Shown here piece after piece: positions 9,324-17,244 of a stretch of 64,000 bases of DNA. This DNA is from Micromonospora sp. DSM 45708 (GTDB lineage: Bacteria > Actinomycetota > Actinomycetes > Mycobacteriales > Micromonosporaceae). The DNA lies in the NCBI RefSeq assembly GCF_039566955.1, contig NZ_CP154796.1:930001-994000 (forward strand). Direction: 5' to 3'. The translations under genes and the position numbers were made by a program. Below the pieces are notes generated by a model. It was not told the origin of the DNA, made no database searches, and saw only the letters and a list, made by a program, of their open reading frames with translations. Position 1 is the stretch's first letter. Every line of letters starts with the position of its first letter.

Positions 9324-9797
9324 ATGCGCCGGGTGTTCGCGGTCACCGCGCTGACCGGACTGGTGCTGGCCGGGGCGGGCTGCGCCGAGCGGAACGCCGA
9401 CCCGTTCTCGGTGGGCTTCGCCTCACCGGCCCCGGCCGCCACGTCGCCCACTCCGGCCCCGACCGCCACCGGCGACGCGGGCGTCTGCGCGCGTGCGAAG
9501 CAGGCCGGGTCCGTGGCCGTGCAGACGTACGTGCGGAAGCTGGCGGAGATGCTGCGGGCGGGCGGCACCGGGGACCGGAGCGCGGAGAAGGCCGCCCAGC
9601 GGGCCGCGGAGACCGCGCTGGCGGGCTGGCGGGACGTGCTGCGGGAGCAGTCGGGGCGGGCCGCCGACCCGCGGCTGCGTACGCTGCTGGCGGACCTGGC
9701 CACCGAGGTGGGCGGGCTCGGCACCGACGTGCGGGCGATCGACGAGACGGAGTTCGACCGGCTCCAGCAGCGTCTCGACCAGCTCTGCCCGGCGTGA
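9324..9797 (+). CDS. putative lipoprotein of unknown function
   Basis: A 157-residue protein with a lipoprotein signal peptide: positively charged MRR, a hydrophobic stretch and the lipobox LAGAGC (Cys at about residue 20). After a Pro/Thr/Ala linker (about residues 30-50) comes a helical domain with two cysteines (VCARAK and the C-terminal DQLCPA) that could pair. The ribosome-binding site GGAGGGAGGA is strong. It resembles no family I can name. It probably sits on the outer face of the membrane. Confidence 0.8.
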   Translation: MRRVFAVTALTGLVLAGAGCAERNADPFSVGFASPAPAATSPTPAPTATGDAGVCARAKQAGSVAVQTYVRKLAEMLRAGGTGDRSAEKAAQRAAETALAGWRDVLREQSGRAADPRLRTLLADLATEVGGLGTDVRAIDETEFDRLQQRLDQLCPA

Positions 9798-9810
9798 CCG
9801 GCAGCCCGGT

Positions 9811-9840
9811 TTGGGTGGCGGACCGGGTATGGCGTACCCT
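9811..9840 (+). promoter_or_regulatory. sigma-70-type promoter for rplU-rpmA
   Basis: TTGGGT (9811-9816) and TACCCT (9835-9840) are separated by 18 nt, about 145 nt before the rplU start. The match is by eye and no transcript data are available. Confidence 0.5.
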
Positions 9841-9867
9841 TGCCTGCGGCGCACTTTGGTGTGCCTA

Positions 9868-9923
9868 GTTCCCGCGCGCCCGCGCCGCCGGTGTCACGGC
9901 TCCCGGCGAGACGCCGTGGGAAC
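9868..9923 (+). promoter_or_regulatory. structured leader upstream of rplU
   Basis: Nested arms lie in the predicted 5' leader: CACGGC/GCCGTG (9895-9900 with 9913-9918), enclosed by GTTCC/GGAAC (9868-9872 with 9919-9923). Ribosomal protein operons often carry autoregulatory leader structures, so this could bind L21 or L27, but this is not shown. Confidence 0.35.
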
Positions 9924-9985
9924 GACCCGCCGGCAACGGTGGGGCAATGACGCCAGCAGCCTCAACGACAGGGAGTGCGCCTCCG

Positions 9986-10303
9986 ATGTACGCGATCGTC
10001 AAGACCGGCGGCAAGCAGTACAAGGTCGCCGAGGGCGACGTGATCGAGGTCGAGAAGCTCACCGGTGCCCCCGGTGACGCGGTGAAGCTCACCGCGGTGC
10101 TCCTCGTCGACGGTGACGACCTGGTGACCGACGCGGCGAAGCTCGCCAAGGTCGCGGTGTCCGGCGAGATCGCCGCGCACACCAAGGGCCCGAAGATCCG
10201 GATCCACAAGTTCAAGAACAAGACCGGCTACCACAAGCGCCAGGGTCACCGCCAGCCGTTGACCCAGGTCAAGGTGACCGGCATCTCCAACAGCGGGAAG
10301 TAG
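9986..10303 (+). CDS. rplU: 50S ribosomal protein L21
   Basis: A 105-residue protein starting [14 protein letters not shown], the L21 signature, with the conserved basic segment [21 protein letters not shown]. It is a large-subunit protein binding 23S rRNA. The preceding GGGAGTG is a weak Shine-Dalgarno site. It is followed 10 nt later by rpmA, the conserved L21-L27 operon. Confidence 0.98.
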   Translation: MYAIVKTGGKQYKVAEGDVIEVEKLTGAPGDAVKLTAVLLVDGDDLVTDAAKLAKVAVSGEIAAHTKGPKIRIHKFKNKTGYHKRQGHRQPLTQVKVTGISNSGK

Positions 10304-10313
10304 GTCGTCGGAA

Positions 10314-10568
10314 ATGGCTCACAAAAAGGGTGCGTCCAGCTCGCGTAACGGTCGCGACTCCGCGGCCCAGCGGCTCGGCGTGAAGCGCTTCGGTGGTCAG
10401 GTCGTCAGCGCGGGTGAGATCCTCATCCGTCAGCGTGGCACCAAGTTCCACCCCGGTGACCTGGTCGGCCGTGGCGGCGACGACACGCTGTTCGCGCTGT
10501 CCGCCGGTTCGGTGCAGTTCGGCACCAAGCGCGGTCGCAAGACCGTCAGCATCGTGCCGCAGCAGTAG
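10314..10568 (+). CDS. rpmA: 50S ribosomal protein L27
   Basis: An 84-residue protein starting [29 protein letters not shown], the standard L27 N-terminus, which reaches the peptidyl transferase centre. It lacks the cleaved N-terminal extension known from Firmicutes. It is second in the rplU operon, and a strong terminator follows directly. Confidence 0.98.
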   Translation: MAHKKGASSSRNGRDSAAQRLGVKRFGGQVVSAGEILIRQRGTKFHPGDLVGRGGDDTLFALSAGSVQFGTKRGRKTVSIVPQQ

Positions 10569-10572
10569 TTCG

Positions 10573-10620
10573 AAGGCGAAGCGGGCCGCGGACCTCGGGT
10601 CCCGGCCCGCTTCGCCTTTC
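10573..10620 (+). terminator. intrinsic terminator of rplU-rpmA
   Basis: AAGGCGAAGCGGGCC pairs perfectly with GGCCCGCTTCGCCTT across a 16-nt loop, immediately after the rpmA stop and before obgE. Confidence 0.85.
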
Positions 10621-10657
10621 CACGTGCGGGGCGGACCCCGCTGGAAGGATTGGCGTC

Positions 10658-12109
10658 GTGACGACGTTCGTTGACCGGGTCGTCCTGCACATGCAGGCCG
10701 GCGACGGCGGGCACGGCTGTGTCTCGATCCACCGGGAGAAGTTCAAACCCTTCGGCGGCCCGGACGGCGGCAACGGCGGCCATGGCGGCAGCGTGTCGCT
10801 GGTGGTCGACCCGCAGGTCACCACGCTGCTCGACTTCCACTTCCGGCCGCACCTGAAGGCCGAGAACGGCAAGGGCGGGGCCGGCTCGAACCGGGACGGC
10901 GCCAACGGCCACGACCTGGTGATCAAGGTGCCGAACGGCACCGTGGTGCAGACCCTGGACGGCGAGGTGCTGGCCGACCTGGTCGGCGTGGGCACCACCT
11001 TCGAGGCGGCCCGCGGCGGCCGGGGCGGCCGGGGCAACGCCTCGCTGGCCAACGCCCGCCGCAAGGCGCCGGGCTTCGCCGAGCTGGGTGAGCCCGGCGA
11101 CAAGCTCGACGTGGTGCTGGAGCTGAAGAGCGTCGCCGACGTCGGCCTGGTCGGGTTCCCGTCCGCCGGCAAGTCCTCGCTGATCTCGGTGATCTCGGCC
11201 GCGAAGCCGAAGATCGCCGACTACCCGTTCACCACGCTGGTGCCGAACCTGGGCGTGGTCCGGGTGGACAACCACACCTTCACCGTCGCCGACGTGCCCG
11301 GCCTGATTCCGGGCGCCGCCACCGGCAAGGGGCTGGGCCTGGAGTTCCTCCGCCACGTCGAGCGGTGCGCCGTGCTGGTGCACGTGGTCGACACCGCGAC
11401 GCTGGAGCCGGGCCGTGACCCGCTCGCCGACATCGACGCCATCGAGTCGGAGCTGGCCCAGTACGGCGGGCTGGCCGACCGGCCCCGGCTGGTCGCGTTG
11501 AACAAGGTCGACGTGCCGGACGGGAAGGACCTGGCCGACATCGTCCGGCCCGATCTGGAGGCCCGTGGCTTCCGCGTCTTCGACGTCTCCAGCGCCACCC
11601 GCGAGGGCCTGCGCGAGCTGACGTACGCGATGGCCCAGGTGGTCGACGAGGGCCGCCGTGCCGTTCCGGAGGCGGAGCCGACCCGGATCGTGCTCCGCCC
11701 GAAGGCGGTCGACGACGCCGGTTTCACCATCGAGGCCGAGCCGGACGGCTCCTACACCGTCCGGGGCAGCCGGCCGGAACGCTGGGTGAAGCAGACGAAC
11801 TTCGACAACGACGAGGCGGTGGGCTTCCTGGCCGACCGGCTGGCCCGGCTGGGCGTCGAGGAGAAGCTGGCCAAGGCCGGCGCGCGGGCCGGCGATCTGG
11901 TGCGGATCGGCGACCGCGAGTTCGACTGGCAGCCCACGCTCTACGCCGGCGTCGACTTCGTGCCCGGCAACCGGGGCACCGACGTGCGCTTGGAGGACAA
12001 GTCGACGCGTCCCTCGGCCGCGGACCGGCTGGAGGCCCGCAAGGCCCGCCGGCAGCGCCCGGAGGACGAGGTCGAGGCGGGCCCGGCGGTGGAACCGGAC
12101 GACGATTAG
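10658..12109 (+). CDS. obgE: GTPase ObgE/CgtA
   Basis: This 483-residue ribosome-associated GTPase acts in 50S assembly and stress control. It has the glycine-rich Obg fold (about 1-160, with GDGGHGC and [10 protein letters not shown]), then the G domain with G1 GFPSAGKSS (about residue 165), DVPGLI (G3) and NKVD (G4), and the C-terminal OCT domain (about 345-430) found in Gram-positive Obg. The GTG start is supported by GGAAGGA upstream. Its place after rplU and rpmA is conserved in bacteria. Confidence 0.97.
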   Translation: MTTFVDRVVLHMQAGDGGHGCVSIHREKFKPFGGPDGGNGGHGGSVSLVVDPQVTTLLDFHFRPHLKAENGKGGAGSNRDGANGHDLVIKVPNGTVVQTLDGEVLADLVGVGTTFEAARGGRGGRGNASLANARRKAPGFAELGEPGDKLDVVLELKSVADVGLVGFPSAGKSSLISVISAAKPKIADYPFTTLVPNLGVVRVDNHTFTVADVPGLIPGAATGKGLGLEFLRHVERCAVLVHVVDTATLEPGRDPLADIDAIESELAQYGGLADRPRLVALNKVDVPDGKDLADIVRPDLEARGFRVFDVSSATREGLRELTYAMAQVVDEGRRAVPEAEPTRIVLRPKAVDDAGFTIEAEPDGSYTVRGSRPERWVKQTNFDNDEAVGFLADRLARLGVEEKLAKAGARAGDLVRIGDREFDWQPTLYAGVDFVPGNRGTDVRLEDKSTRPSAADRLEARKARRQRPEDEVEAGPAVEPDDD

Positions 12110-12133
12110 TTCGGTCGCGTCCGTGTCGGGGAC

Positions 12134-12166
12134 GTCGGCCGGAAACCCCCGCGAAATCCGGCCGAC
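12134..12166. repeat. 10-bp perfect inverted repeat between obgE and the acetyltransferase gene
   Basis: GTCGGCCGGA and TCCGGCCGAC are separated by 13 nt. The right arm ends just before the predicted -10 hexamer (TACCGT, 12168-12173) of the next gene, so it could be an obgE terminator or an operator. Confidence 0.6.
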
Positions 12167-12179
12167 CTACCGTGACGGA

Positions 12180-12629
12180 ATGCTGATCGAATGCCGTCCC
12201 GCCACCGATCCGGAGGTCGCCGCGCTCGTCGTGGCCCAGCAGCGTGAGCTGCGGGACGCCGATGGCGGGCTGGACGGGCAGGCCACCGTCGCGCACGCCG
12301 ACATCCGCTATGTGGCGGCCGTGGTCGGCGGCCGGGCGGTCGGCTGCGGCGGTCTCCAGACGCTCGACGCCGACACCGGCGAGCTGAAGCGGATGTACGT
12401 CCGGCCGGCGTACCGGGGGCGCGGCATCGCCCGGCAGTTGCTGCTCGCGTTGGAGGAACTGGCCTTCCGGCAGGGGCACCGGACGGTGTGCCTGGAGACC
12501 GGCACCTACCTGCCGGCCGCCATCGGGCTCTACCGGTCCAGCGGTTACCAGCCGATCCCGGTCTACGGCGAGTACGTCGACAACCCGTACAGCGTCTGCT
12601 TCGCCAAACAGCTCCCGGTGGCGGCCTGA
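12180..12629 (+). CDS. GNAT family N-acetyltransferase
   Basis: A 149-residue single-domain GNAT protein. Motif A, which binds acetyl-CoA, is RMYVRPAYRGRGIARQLL, and the end of motif B is the segment GLYRSSGYQPIPVYGEY. The substrate cannot be told. No ribosome-binding site precedes the ATG. TACCGT lies 6 nt upstream, so a leaderless transcript is likely. Confidence 0.88.
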   Translation: MLIECRPATDPEVAALVVAQQRELRDADGGLDGQATVAHADIRYVAAVVGGRAVGCGGLQTLDADTGELKRMYVRPAYRGRGIARQLLLALEELAFRQGHRTVCLETGTYLPAAIGLYRSSGYQPIPVYGEYVDNPYSVCFAKQLPVAA

Positions 12630-12633
12630 CCGC

Positions 12634-13293
12634 TCAGGCGCTGGTCTGCGCGTGCGGGGCGGTCACCGGCTTGGACTCGGGGCTGGCGTGCTGACGCAGC
12701 ACGATGCTGAGCAGGATCAGCACCCCCACCGCCAGGAACTCGCTCTGCCAGTTCTGCATGGACTGGAACCAGAAGTCGCTGGTGCCGAGGAACTGCCAGG
12801 CGCTGATCGGGGCGGCGCCGCTCTCCAGCGCCTGCTCCTGGTTGTAGGCGGCGACGCCGCCGAAGAGGTGCCCCAGGAACGAGCCGGCGAAGATCATCAG
12901 CAGCGCGATGGAGAGGCTGTTCCGGTAGACCACCAGCGGCAGCCCGCCGGCCCGCACCGGCCACGGCGCGTCCGGGCCGGCGTGGTCGCGGTTGTCGTCG
13001 GGGCGGTCCGTCTGCCCCACCGGCTTCGACTCGGCCGAGCCCTTCTGCACCAGGTACGCGGTGAGCAGCACGTAGCCGCCCATCTGGAGGAACTCCGACT
13101 CCCAGTTCTCGAACACCGCCTCGGCGAAGTGCCCGGTCCCCAGGTAGGCCCACCAGCTCAGCGGCGCGGCGCCGTACTGGCTCAGCTCCTCGTTGTGCAC
13201 CTGCCAGCCGAACACGCTCTGCAACGCCAGGAAGACCAGGAACGCGCCGAGCATGGCGACCGAGAGCGCGTGGTCGCGCCACCACCGTGACAT
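12634..13293 (-). CDS. membrane protein, DUF6766-like
   Basis: A 219-residue protein starting MSRWWRDHALSVAML with four hydrophobic helices (about 10-30, 75-92, 125-145, 190-210). Two halves look related: both carry a tyrosine-rich linker followed by an 'SEFL' helix (ENWESEFLQMG and QNWQSEFLAVG), which suggests an internal duplication. GGAGG stands 7 nt before the ATG. This architecture fits the DUF6766 family of unknown function. It converges with the acetyltransferase gene with a 4-nt gap. Confidence 0.75.
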   Translation of the reverse strand: MSRWWRDHALSVAMLGAFLVFLALQSVFGWQVHNEELSQYGAAPLSWWAYLGTGHFAEAVFENWESEFLQMGGYVLLTAYLVQKGSAESKPVGQTDRPDDNRDHAGPDAPWPVRAGGLPLVVYRNSLSIALLMIFAGSFLGHLFGGVAAYNQEQALESGAAPISAWQFLGTSDFWFQSMQNWQSEFLAVGVLILLSIVLRQHASPESKPVTAPHAQTSA

Positions 13294-13390
13294 AGCCGGA
13301 CCTCCTCGTCCCGCCCCGTGCACCGTCCGTGCCGGCCCTCCTGCCCCCGCCTGCGCCCGGGCAAACGCCGGCCCGGCGTGTCGTGGCTGG

Positions 13391-13867
13391 TCAGGGCCGG
13401 TCGATGGGGGTGTCCGGCCGGCCGCCGGTGCCCACCTCGTTGTTCAGCAGCAGGCCCGCGGCGAGCATGCCGAAGCCGAGGAACAGGTGCAGCCAGTTGT
13501 CGGCGTCGTTGATCGGCACGAAGTTCGCCGTGCTCTCCCGGTCGATGGCGAAGCCGTACAGCCAGAGGACCAGGTAGAGCGCACCACCGCCGGCCAGGAA
13601 CACCCGCGCGCCGGCCAGCCGCCGCGCGGCCAGCAGCCCGACCAGCCCGAAGACCAGGTGCACCAGGTTGTGCAGCACCGACACCTGGAACACGCCGAGC
13701 AGTTTCGCTCCCGAGTGGTGCCCGGCGAACGCCATCTCGCCGTAGTGGGCGGTCACGCCGGGGACGAAGCCCAGCACGCCGATCAGCACGAAGACGGCCG
13801 CCACCGCGAGCGCGACCTTCTGCACCGTCGGTCGGACCGACGGGCGTCCGCGCACCTCACGTGCCAT
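13391..13867 (-). CDS. DUF4383 domain membrane protein
   Basis: A 158-residue integral membrane protein with four predicted helices, including VALAVAAVFVLIGVLGFV and LHNLVHLVFGLVGLLAARR. The HNLVH and DNWLHLFLGFGM repeats are typical of the DUF4383 family, common in actinobacteria and of unknown function. Together with the DUF6766-like gene it forms a pair of minus-strand membrane genes, divergent from the stress-like cluster at 14.06 kb. Confidence 0.85.
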   Translation of the reverse strand: MAREVRGRPSVRPTVQKVALAVAAVFVLIGVLGFVPGVTAHYGEMAFAGHHSGAKLLGVFQVSVLHNLVHLVFGLVGLLAARRLAGARVFLAGGGALYLVLWLYGFAIDRESTANFVPINDADNWLHLFLGFGMLAAGLLLNNEVGTGGRPDTPIDRP

Positions 13868-14059
13868 CGCTGTCACCCCCGTGGAGCCCACCCGGGCGGG
13901 CCGGCCTCCCCATTCTGTGATCGGGACGGGTCGCTTCCGCAGAGAAATGACGAATCAGGCATGGACCCGACGACCTGGGGTAGGGCAGTTGTCACGCGGA
14001 AAGCATTCGCGTGACCCCCCGAACACAACCGCTGGGAACGCACGAGCGGAAGGGACACC

Positions 14060-14845
14060 ATGACTCAGGACTTTTCCTCCACGTCCGCCACGTACGAGTC
14101 GACGAACGGCGGCGGCGTACGCGATCAGGCCCGCCAGGTCGGCTCCGACGCCGCGAGCGCGGGCGGCGCGGTCGCCCAGACCGCCAAGGAGCAGGGCCGG
14201 GAGGTGGTGGGCGAGGCCAAGCGGCAGGCCCGCGACCTCTACGGCGAGACCCGCAACCAGGTCACCACGCAGGCCAGCCAGCAGCAGCAGCGGGCCGCCA
14301 GCGGCCTGCGGTCACTGGCCGACGAGATGCGGTCGATGGCGCAGCAGGGCGGCGGCTCCGGGCCGGTCACCGAGCTGGCCCACCAGGCAGCCGAGCGGGT
14401 GCACGGCGTGGCCGGCTGGCTGGAGCAGCGTGAGCCGGGCGACCTGCTCAACGAGGTGAAGGGCTACGCCCGCCGTAACCCGGGCACGTTCCTGGTCGGC
14501 GCCGCCCTGCTGGGCGTGGTCGCCGGGCGGCTCACCCGGAACATCGCCGCCGTGGGCAACGACGACGGCGGCGTCCGGCCGGCCTACGACCCGGACCAGA
14601 CCGCGGTCATCCCGACCACGCCGACCGTGCCCACCCAGGCGCCGGCCGGTGGCTACCTCGACCCGACGCCGGGCACCTACGCCGAGCCGGACCCGGGCTA
14701 CTCCGCACCGGGCGCGACCTACCCGGGCGGCGGCGCCCCGAACACCTGGGACGACCCGGCCGGCGGCACCGGCCAGCCGTTGCCGCCGCCCAGCCGGACC
14801 GATCCGCTGCCGGGCGTGCCGTCGACCGGCGCCTCCCGCCCGTGA
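14060..14845 (+). CDS. hypothetical protein with single membrane segment (stress-cluster gene 1)
   Basis: A 261-residue protein. The N-terminal half is helical and rich in Ala, Gln and charged residues (about 20-120). One hydrophobic segment, GTFLVGAALLGVVAGRLTR, spans about 140-158. The C-terminal 90 residues are Pro/Gly/Thr/Tyr-rich and disordered. The ATG has GGAAGGGA upstream. It is the first of three co-directional genes with DUF1469 and DUF3618, a set often found together in actinobacteria and suspected to act in envelope or stress physiology. No function is established. Confidence 0.8.
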   Translation: MTQDFSSTSATYESTNGGGVRDQARQVGSDAASAGGAVAQTAKEQGREVVGEAKRQARDLYGETRNQVTTQASQQQQRAASGLRSLADEMRSMAQQGGGSGPVTELAHQAAERVHGVAGWLEQREPGDLLNEVKGYARRNPGTFLVGAALLGVVAGRLTRNIAAVGNDDGGVRPAYDPDQTAVIPTTPTVPTQAPAGGYLDPTPGTYAEPDPGYSAPGATYPGGGAPNTWDDPAGGTGQPLPPPSRTDPLPGVPSTGASRP

Positions 14846-14876
14846 GCGGCCGGACCGGCAGAAGGGAGACCACGGC

Positions 14877-15329
14877 ATGACCGTGCCGACGCAGGACCCC
14901 GGCTACCAGGCGGCGGGCGCGCCCCACCACGCCGACGAGGTGCGGGGCAGCTCGATCGGGCAGCTGATGAGCCAGGTCACCGGCGACCTCTCCACGCTGA
15001 TGCGGCAGGAGGTCGAGCTGGCCAAGGCCGAGATCCGCCAGGAGGGCAAGAAGGCGGGCAAGGCCGCCGGCCTCTACGGCGGCGCCGGCTTCGGCGGCTA
15101 CATGGTGGCGCTCTTCGTCTCCGTCGCGGTGTGGCAGTTCCTCGACAACGTCATGGACTCCGGACTGGCCGCGCTCATCGTGGCCGTCGTGTGGGCCGCG
15201 ATCGCCGCGGTCCTCTACTCGAAGGCGAAGAAGAACGCCGAGCAGATCCGTGGCCTGAAGCAGACCAACGACAGCGTCCAGCGCATCCCGGACGCACTCA
15301 AGCCGCACCCGGAGGGAGTCACCCGATGA
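14877..15329 (+). CDS. phage holin family protein (DUF1469 / holin_3_6)
   Basis: A 150-residue protein. A helical amphipathic N-terminus contains LMSQVTGDLSTLMRQEVELAKAEI, the typical DUF1469 motif, followed by two transmembrane helices (about residues 70-92 and 97-115). The family name comes from sequence likeness; these chromosomal members are not lysis proteins of a phage. GAAGGGAG precedes the ATG. Its stop overlaps the next start (ATGA), which indicates translational coupling. Confidence 0.88.
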   Translation: MTVPTQDPGYQAAGAPHHADEVRGSSIGQLMSQVTGDLSTLMRQEVELAKAEIRQEGKKAGKAAGLYGGAGFGGYMVALFVSVAVWQFLDNVMDSGLAALIVAVVWAAIAAVLYSKAKKNAEQIRGLKQTNDSVQRIPDALKPHPEGVTR

Positions 15330-15964
15330 GCACCGACCCCGACCAGATCCGCCGGGAGATCGAAGCCACCCGCAACAACCTCAGCTCGGACGTGGACGCC
15401 CTGGCGTACAAGGTCAGCCCGAGCCGCATCGTCGACGACCGCAAGCAGCGCGTCCGCAGCGCGCTGACGAACGTGAAGGACAAGGTGATGGGAACCGCTT
15501 CCGACCTCGGCCACAGCACCGGCCACGCCGCCCACTCGGTGGGCGACCACGCCTCCTCGGTCGCCTCCACCGTGGGCGACAAGGCACACTCCGCCGCCTC
15601 CACGGTGGGTGACGCCGCGCACCGGGCGCCGCAGGTCGTGCGGCAGAAGTCCCAGGGCAACCCGATCGCCGCCGGCGTGATCGCCTTCGGCGTCGGCATG
15701 CTGGTCTCCTCGCTGATCCCGGCCACCCGCCGCGAGCAGGAGCTCGCCGCGCAGGTCAAGGAGAAGGCGACCGAGCACAGCGGCGTCGTCAAGGAGAAGC
15801 TGGGTGAGGTCGCCAACGAGCTGAGGGACGAGCTGCGCGAGCCGGCCCAGCACGCCGCCGAGTCGGTGCGCTCCACCGCGCAGGACGCCGTGCACGCGGT
15901 CAAGGACGACGGCCGCAGCGCCGCGCGGGACGTACGGGAGAGCGCCCACCAGGCGCGCTCCTGA
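15326..15964 (+). CDS. DUF3618 domain protein
   Basis: A 212-residue protein starting MSTDPDQIRREIEATRNNLSSDVDALAYKVSP, the DUF3618 signature. The middle has heptad-like imperfect repeats rich in His/Ser/Ala (DHASSVASTVGDKAHSAASTVGDAAH). One membrane helix (about 125-142, GVIAFGVGMLVSSLI) follows, then a long charged helix. The repeats recall LEA-like or apolipoprotein-like amphipathic helices. Probably a membrane-anchored structural stress protein; the function is unknown. Confidence 0.88.
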   Translation: MSTDPDQIRREIEATRNNLSSDVDALAYKVSPSRIVDDRKQRVRSALTNVKDKVMGTASDLGHSTGHAAHSVGDHASSVASTVGDKAHSAASTVGDAAHRAPQVVRQKSQGNPIAAGVIAFGVGMLVSSLIPATRREQELAAQVKEKATEHSGVVKEKLGEVANELRDELREPAQHAAESVRSTAQDAVHAVKDDGRSAARDVRESAHQARS

Positions 15965-15976
15965 CCGCCGCGTGTC

Positions 15977-16026
15977 AGGCGGGGGCCCTGCTGTCGCCCA
16001 GGCGCGTCAGCAGGGGCCCCCGCCTT
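15977..16026. terminator. bidirectional hairpin terminator between convergent genes
   Basis: The 17-bp stem AGGCGGGGGCCCTGCTG pairs with CAGCAGGGGCCCCCGCCT over a 14-nt loop. It serves the DUF3618 gene on the plus strand and partly overlaps the 3' end of the glycosyltransferase gene on the minus strand. Confidence 0.8.
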
Positions 16027-17092
16027 CGCACGTCTCCACCCAGCGGGCCAGCTCGTCGGGGTGGTGGCGACGGGCCAACCGACGCCGCAACGCCCGGGTG
16101 CTGTGGGCCGCCGTCCGCAGTCGGCTGCCCGCGTACGGCACCCCGCCGCGCAGCCGCCGGCCCACCGCCAGCCAGGCGCACACGCCGCGCTCCAGCACCC
16201 AGGCGGGTGCCGCGAGCGTGGTGTGCGCCGGGAAGACCCGGGCCCCGCCGGCCCGCCGTCGGCCCAGCTCCGCCACCGCGACCGTGACCAGCCCGGCCCG
16301 CAGCAGCAGCCCCGGGCGGCGGGCGACGAGCGCGACCGCCGTGGCCGGCAGCACCGCCAGCGCCGCCAGCAGCCACGCCGGCCGGGCCGTCTCGTCGTAC
16401 GCCTGGCGGACCCGCTGCCCGAGGAAGTGCGCGGCGGTGGGCGGGAGCCGCCGCACGTACAGCCAGGCCGGGGTGGCGGTGCTGCCGCCGTACGCGCGGA
16501 CGGTCCGCACCAGCTCCAGGTTCTCGAAGAGCACGTCCGGGTCGTAGCCGCCCATCGCCAGGAAGGTGCTCCGGCGGAGCGCCAGCGTGCCCGGCCAGTC
16601 CCCGCCGAACACCCGGGCGAGCAGCGTCCGACCGGTGTCCCACCAGGCGTGCCAGGTCAGCGGGGCGAAGTGGTTCTGCGGCCGGACCAGGTCCACCCGG
16701 TCGAGCAGGTCGTGCACCGCGCGCAGCGCCGGCAGGTCGTACCGGACGTCGTCGTCGGCGATCACCACGTGCTCGTGCCGGGCCAGCGCGACGCCGGTGA
16801 GCACCCCGAGCACCTTGCCGTTGCGCCCGTGCAGCGCCGGATCCGGCGGGACGTGCCGGACCAGCCCGCGCCAGGCGTCCGCGTGCCGGGCGAACAGCTC
16901 CGGCGGCGAGCCGTCGACCACCACCACGTCCACCCGCCGGCGTAGCTCGCGCAGGTAGCCGGTCAGCTCGTCGAGGCCGCGGTCGTCGGCGGCGCGCAGC
17001 GGCAGGACGTACGCCATCGGAAGCCGGTCCGGCGCGGACGCCGCGGCGGTCCGGCCGGGGTGCGGCAGCGGTGGAACGGTCGTTCGGGTCAC
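16007..17092 (-). CDS. family 2 glycosyltransferase, membrane-associated
   Basis: A 361-residue GT-A type transferase. The N-terminal domain has the early Asp segment VDVVVVDGSP and the metal-binding IADDDVRYD (about residues 109-117). A later GGDWPGTLALRRSTFLAMGGYD segment is typical of acceptor binding in family 2 enzymes. The C-terminal third carries about two hydrophobic stretches (about 240-285). Donor and acceptor cannot be told. GGAGGG precedes the GTG start. The upstream CYP152 gene lies on the same strand, so a joint role in modifying lipids is possible but unproven. Confidence 0.85.
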   Translation of the reverse strand: MTRTTVPPLPHPGRTAAASAPDRLPMAYVLPLRAADDRGLDELTGYLRELRRRVDVVVVDGSPPELFARHADAWRGLVRHVPPDPALHGRNGKVLGVLTGVALARHEHVVIADDDVRYDLPALRAVHDLLDRVDLVRPQNHFAPLTWHAWWDTGRTLLARVFGGDWPGTLALRRSTFLAMGGYDPDVLFENLELVRTVRAYGGSTATPAWLYVRRLPPTAAHFLGQRVRQAYDETARPAWLLAALAVLPATAVALVARRPGLLLRAGLVTVAVAELGRRRAGGARVFPAHTTLAAPAWVLERGVCAWLAVGRRLRGGVPYAGSRLRTAAHSTRALRRRLARRHHPDELARWVETCEGGGPC

Positions 17093-17244
17093 GTCGCCCT
17101 CCGGTCGGCTCGGGTCCCGCGACTTGCCCGGAATGCGGCCCCTGAAACCGTTTCGACCGCCGTGGGTCGGGTGGCGTCACCGGATACGGGCGGTCCGACT
17201 CGTCCGGCTGGACCGTGCCGCGGCCGGCGAGATCGACCCGGCTC

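Noticed and set aside
14877-15329. Prophage holin
   Set aside because: The family label is 'phage holin', but there are no phage genes nearby and the context is a chromosomal stress-like cluster.
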